From contig CAYRQT010000049.1 of assembly GCA_964426655.1 (NCBI GenBank), positions 1 to 14,380 on the forward strand: a stretch of DNA of 14,380 nt. The letters run 5' to 3'. Shown here piece after piece: positions 13,407-14,380 of this stretch (within the stretch, counting starts at the first letter, position 1; each line of letters starts with the position of its first letter). Below the pieces are notes generated by a model that worked only from the letters and a program-made list of their open reading frames with translations, made no database searches and had not been told where the DNA came from. Source of the stretch: RGIG8306 sp964426655 (GTDB taxonomy: Bacteria > Bacillota > Clostridia > Lachnospirales > Lachnospiraceae). The position numbers were made by a program, and so were the translations under genes.

Positions 13407-14380
13407 TTACTTCTTCATCTTCTTTCTGTTTTTCTTTCTTTTCGGATTTCCCAAAAGAAAAACACATGCTCCGGTGGTGCCCGCAAAAATCATCCAGCAG
13501 GTGAGATTCTCTTTTGCGGTTCCGGTCTGTGGACTCTGCTCTTCAGGGTGTTCATCTGTTCCCTGTGAATTCTGTCCACTTTCTGTTTCTTCGGCTCTGA
13601 CAAGTGCATACTGGCTGAAATGGGAGGTTTCAAATACCATGTCCCCGCCTTCCTGCACAGCATGCATATCTTCCAGCGTCTGGGTCTGGGGATTATACCA
13701 AAGGACTTTGAAGGGGCCTTCCTGTCCTTCCGGAATGGGAATGCGTACCGTCACCTTTCCGCTGAAGCTCAGAGCATTGCCCTGTTCATCCTGCAATTCA
13801 ATGTCATAAACCTGGAGAAGACTGTATGTTGTTTCTTCTTCCTCACTCCAGCCTGCAAGAGTCCGGAAAAGTGCCTCGGACTGTTCAATCTGTGTACTGC
13901 TCAGGCTGACGCTGGTTACCTCTCCGTCAAAAACTGCCTGGGAAGTATCCAGCACAATGCCCGTATCTTCGTCCTGCTCCATTTGCAGCAGGGTAACGGG
14001 AACGGAAAGGGTCACCGGTATATAATTGGTACTGTCGTCCGGTGTGAAAATTACGGCATATGAACCGGATGCCTCTACAGGAAGCCAGGATGACGCCCAG
14101 CCAAAGGTGCCCTGTGTACTGGCCGTTCCACCATTTAAAATAATATCGCTCAGTTGTTTTGCACTGGTAATAATGCCGGCAGCAGGCTGAGACAAAATGG
14201 CAGGTTCTGCTTTTTCCACTGTCAATACAAAGCTGTCAGAAGCTTCCAGGAACCGGCCATCTTCTGCCTGTGTGACGGTTACCGTGGCTGTGCCTGCCTT
14301 TAGGATGGTGAGCTCTCCAGTGGAGGCATTTACCTGCACCACATCCTGGCCTGCTGTCACTTCGTAGGTAATCTGTCCTG
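13407..14380 (-). CDS. Ig-like-repeat surface protein with sortase sorting signal, N-terminus beyond window
   Basis: The last 324 or so residues of a secreted, wall-anchored protein; the frame is open through base 14380, so the N-terminus lies to the right. Seen in order from the edge: an Ig-like (BIG2-type) unit ending GTATVTVTQAEDGRFLEA..LTVEKA; a second repeat of the type LSDIILNGGTASTQGTFGWAS..YAVIFTPDDSTNYIPV; an acidic link; a beta-rich domain with VYDIELQDEQGNALSFSGKVTVRIPIPEG and ending FETSHFSQYALV; a Gln/Glu/Ser-rich spacer; then SPQTG (13521-13535), a hydrophobic stretch (LTCWMIFAGTTGACVFLLG) and the basic tail KRKKNRKKMKK. The last three parts form a sortase sorting signal, though the usual Leu of LPxTG is Ser. 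A role in adhesion or polymer binding is likely, but the deciding N-terminal domains are outside the window. Confidence 0.88.
   Translation of the reverse strand, partial: GQITYEVTAGQDVVQVNASTGELTILKAGTATVTVTQAEDGRFLEASDSFVLTVEKAEPAILSQPAAGIITSAKQLSDIILNGGTASTQGTFGWASSWLPVEASGSYAVIFTPDDSTNYIPVTLSVPVTLLQMEQDEDTGIVLDTSQAVFDGEVTSVSLSSTQIEQSEALFRTLAGWSEEEETTYSLLQVYDIELQDEQGNALSFSGKVTVRIPIPEGQEGPFKVLWYNPQTQTLEDMHAVQEGGDMVFETSHFSQYALVRAEETESGQNSQGTDEHPEEQSPQTGTAKENLTCWMIFAGTTGACVFLLGNPKRKKNRKKMKK

Noticed and set aside
1..14380. Mobile element, CRISPR array, toxin-antitoxin or other defence locus
   Set aside because: No transposase, integrase, repeat-spacer pattern, or paired small overlapping genes were seen on either strand.

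Overview
The window reads as chromosomal DNA of an anaerobic, moderately low-GC Firmicute, most likely a member of the Lachnospiraceae or a close Clostridia relative. This is inference from the gene content: a Clostridia-type EF-G paralog, a DegV protein, a DHHW/MBOAT/DUF4358 cluster, an Ig-like surface protein with a sortase signal, strong AGGAGG-type ribosome binding sites and TTGACA/TATAAT-type promoters. No phage, insertion sequence, tRNA, rRNA or CRISPR array was seen. No stretch longer than about 200 bases lacks a gene.

Layout from left to right. (1) Bases 1-751, plus strand: the 3' part of aroA (EPSP synthase), cut by the window edge. (2) Bases 748-3968, minus strand: a three-gene cell-envelope cluster transcribed as DUF4358-type lipoprotein, MBOAT O-acyltransferase, DHHW/AlgJ-like SGNH protein. 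The last gene converges on aroA and the two stop codons interlock in a TTAA. (3) Bases 4101-5226, minus: a structured intergenic element and an unrecognised 311-residue protein with a C-terminal CGNR-like zinc finger, driven by a near-consensus promoter with an inverted repeat at the transcript start. (4) Bases 5252-6021, minus: an Frm2/Hbn1-like nitroreductase with its own promoter and terminator. (5) Bases 6045-10393, minus: leuS, then a DegV (FakB-type) fatty-acid-binding protein, then a membrane-anchored glycerophosphodiester phosphodiesterase, ending in an intrinsic terminator. leuS has a short leader with two hairpins and no T-box. (6) Bases 10404-12494, minus: an EF-G-like translational GTPase interrupted by one in-frame TAA where relatives have a serine. 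(7) Bases 12682-13305, plus: a 207-residue ThyX-like protein that lacks the ThyX signature. (8) Bases 13407-14380, minus: the C-terminal part of an Ig-like-repeat surface protein with an SPQTG sorting signal, cut by the right edge. A bidirectional terminator separates (7) and (8).

The most interesting items are the interrupted EF-G paralog, whose guanine-specificity motif is also altered; the ThyX-like protein without RHRxxS; the lipoprotein-MBOAT-DHHW cluster, which probably O-acetylates an exported polymer; and several structured untranslated regions. I did not find a clear, wholly undescribed multi-gene system.
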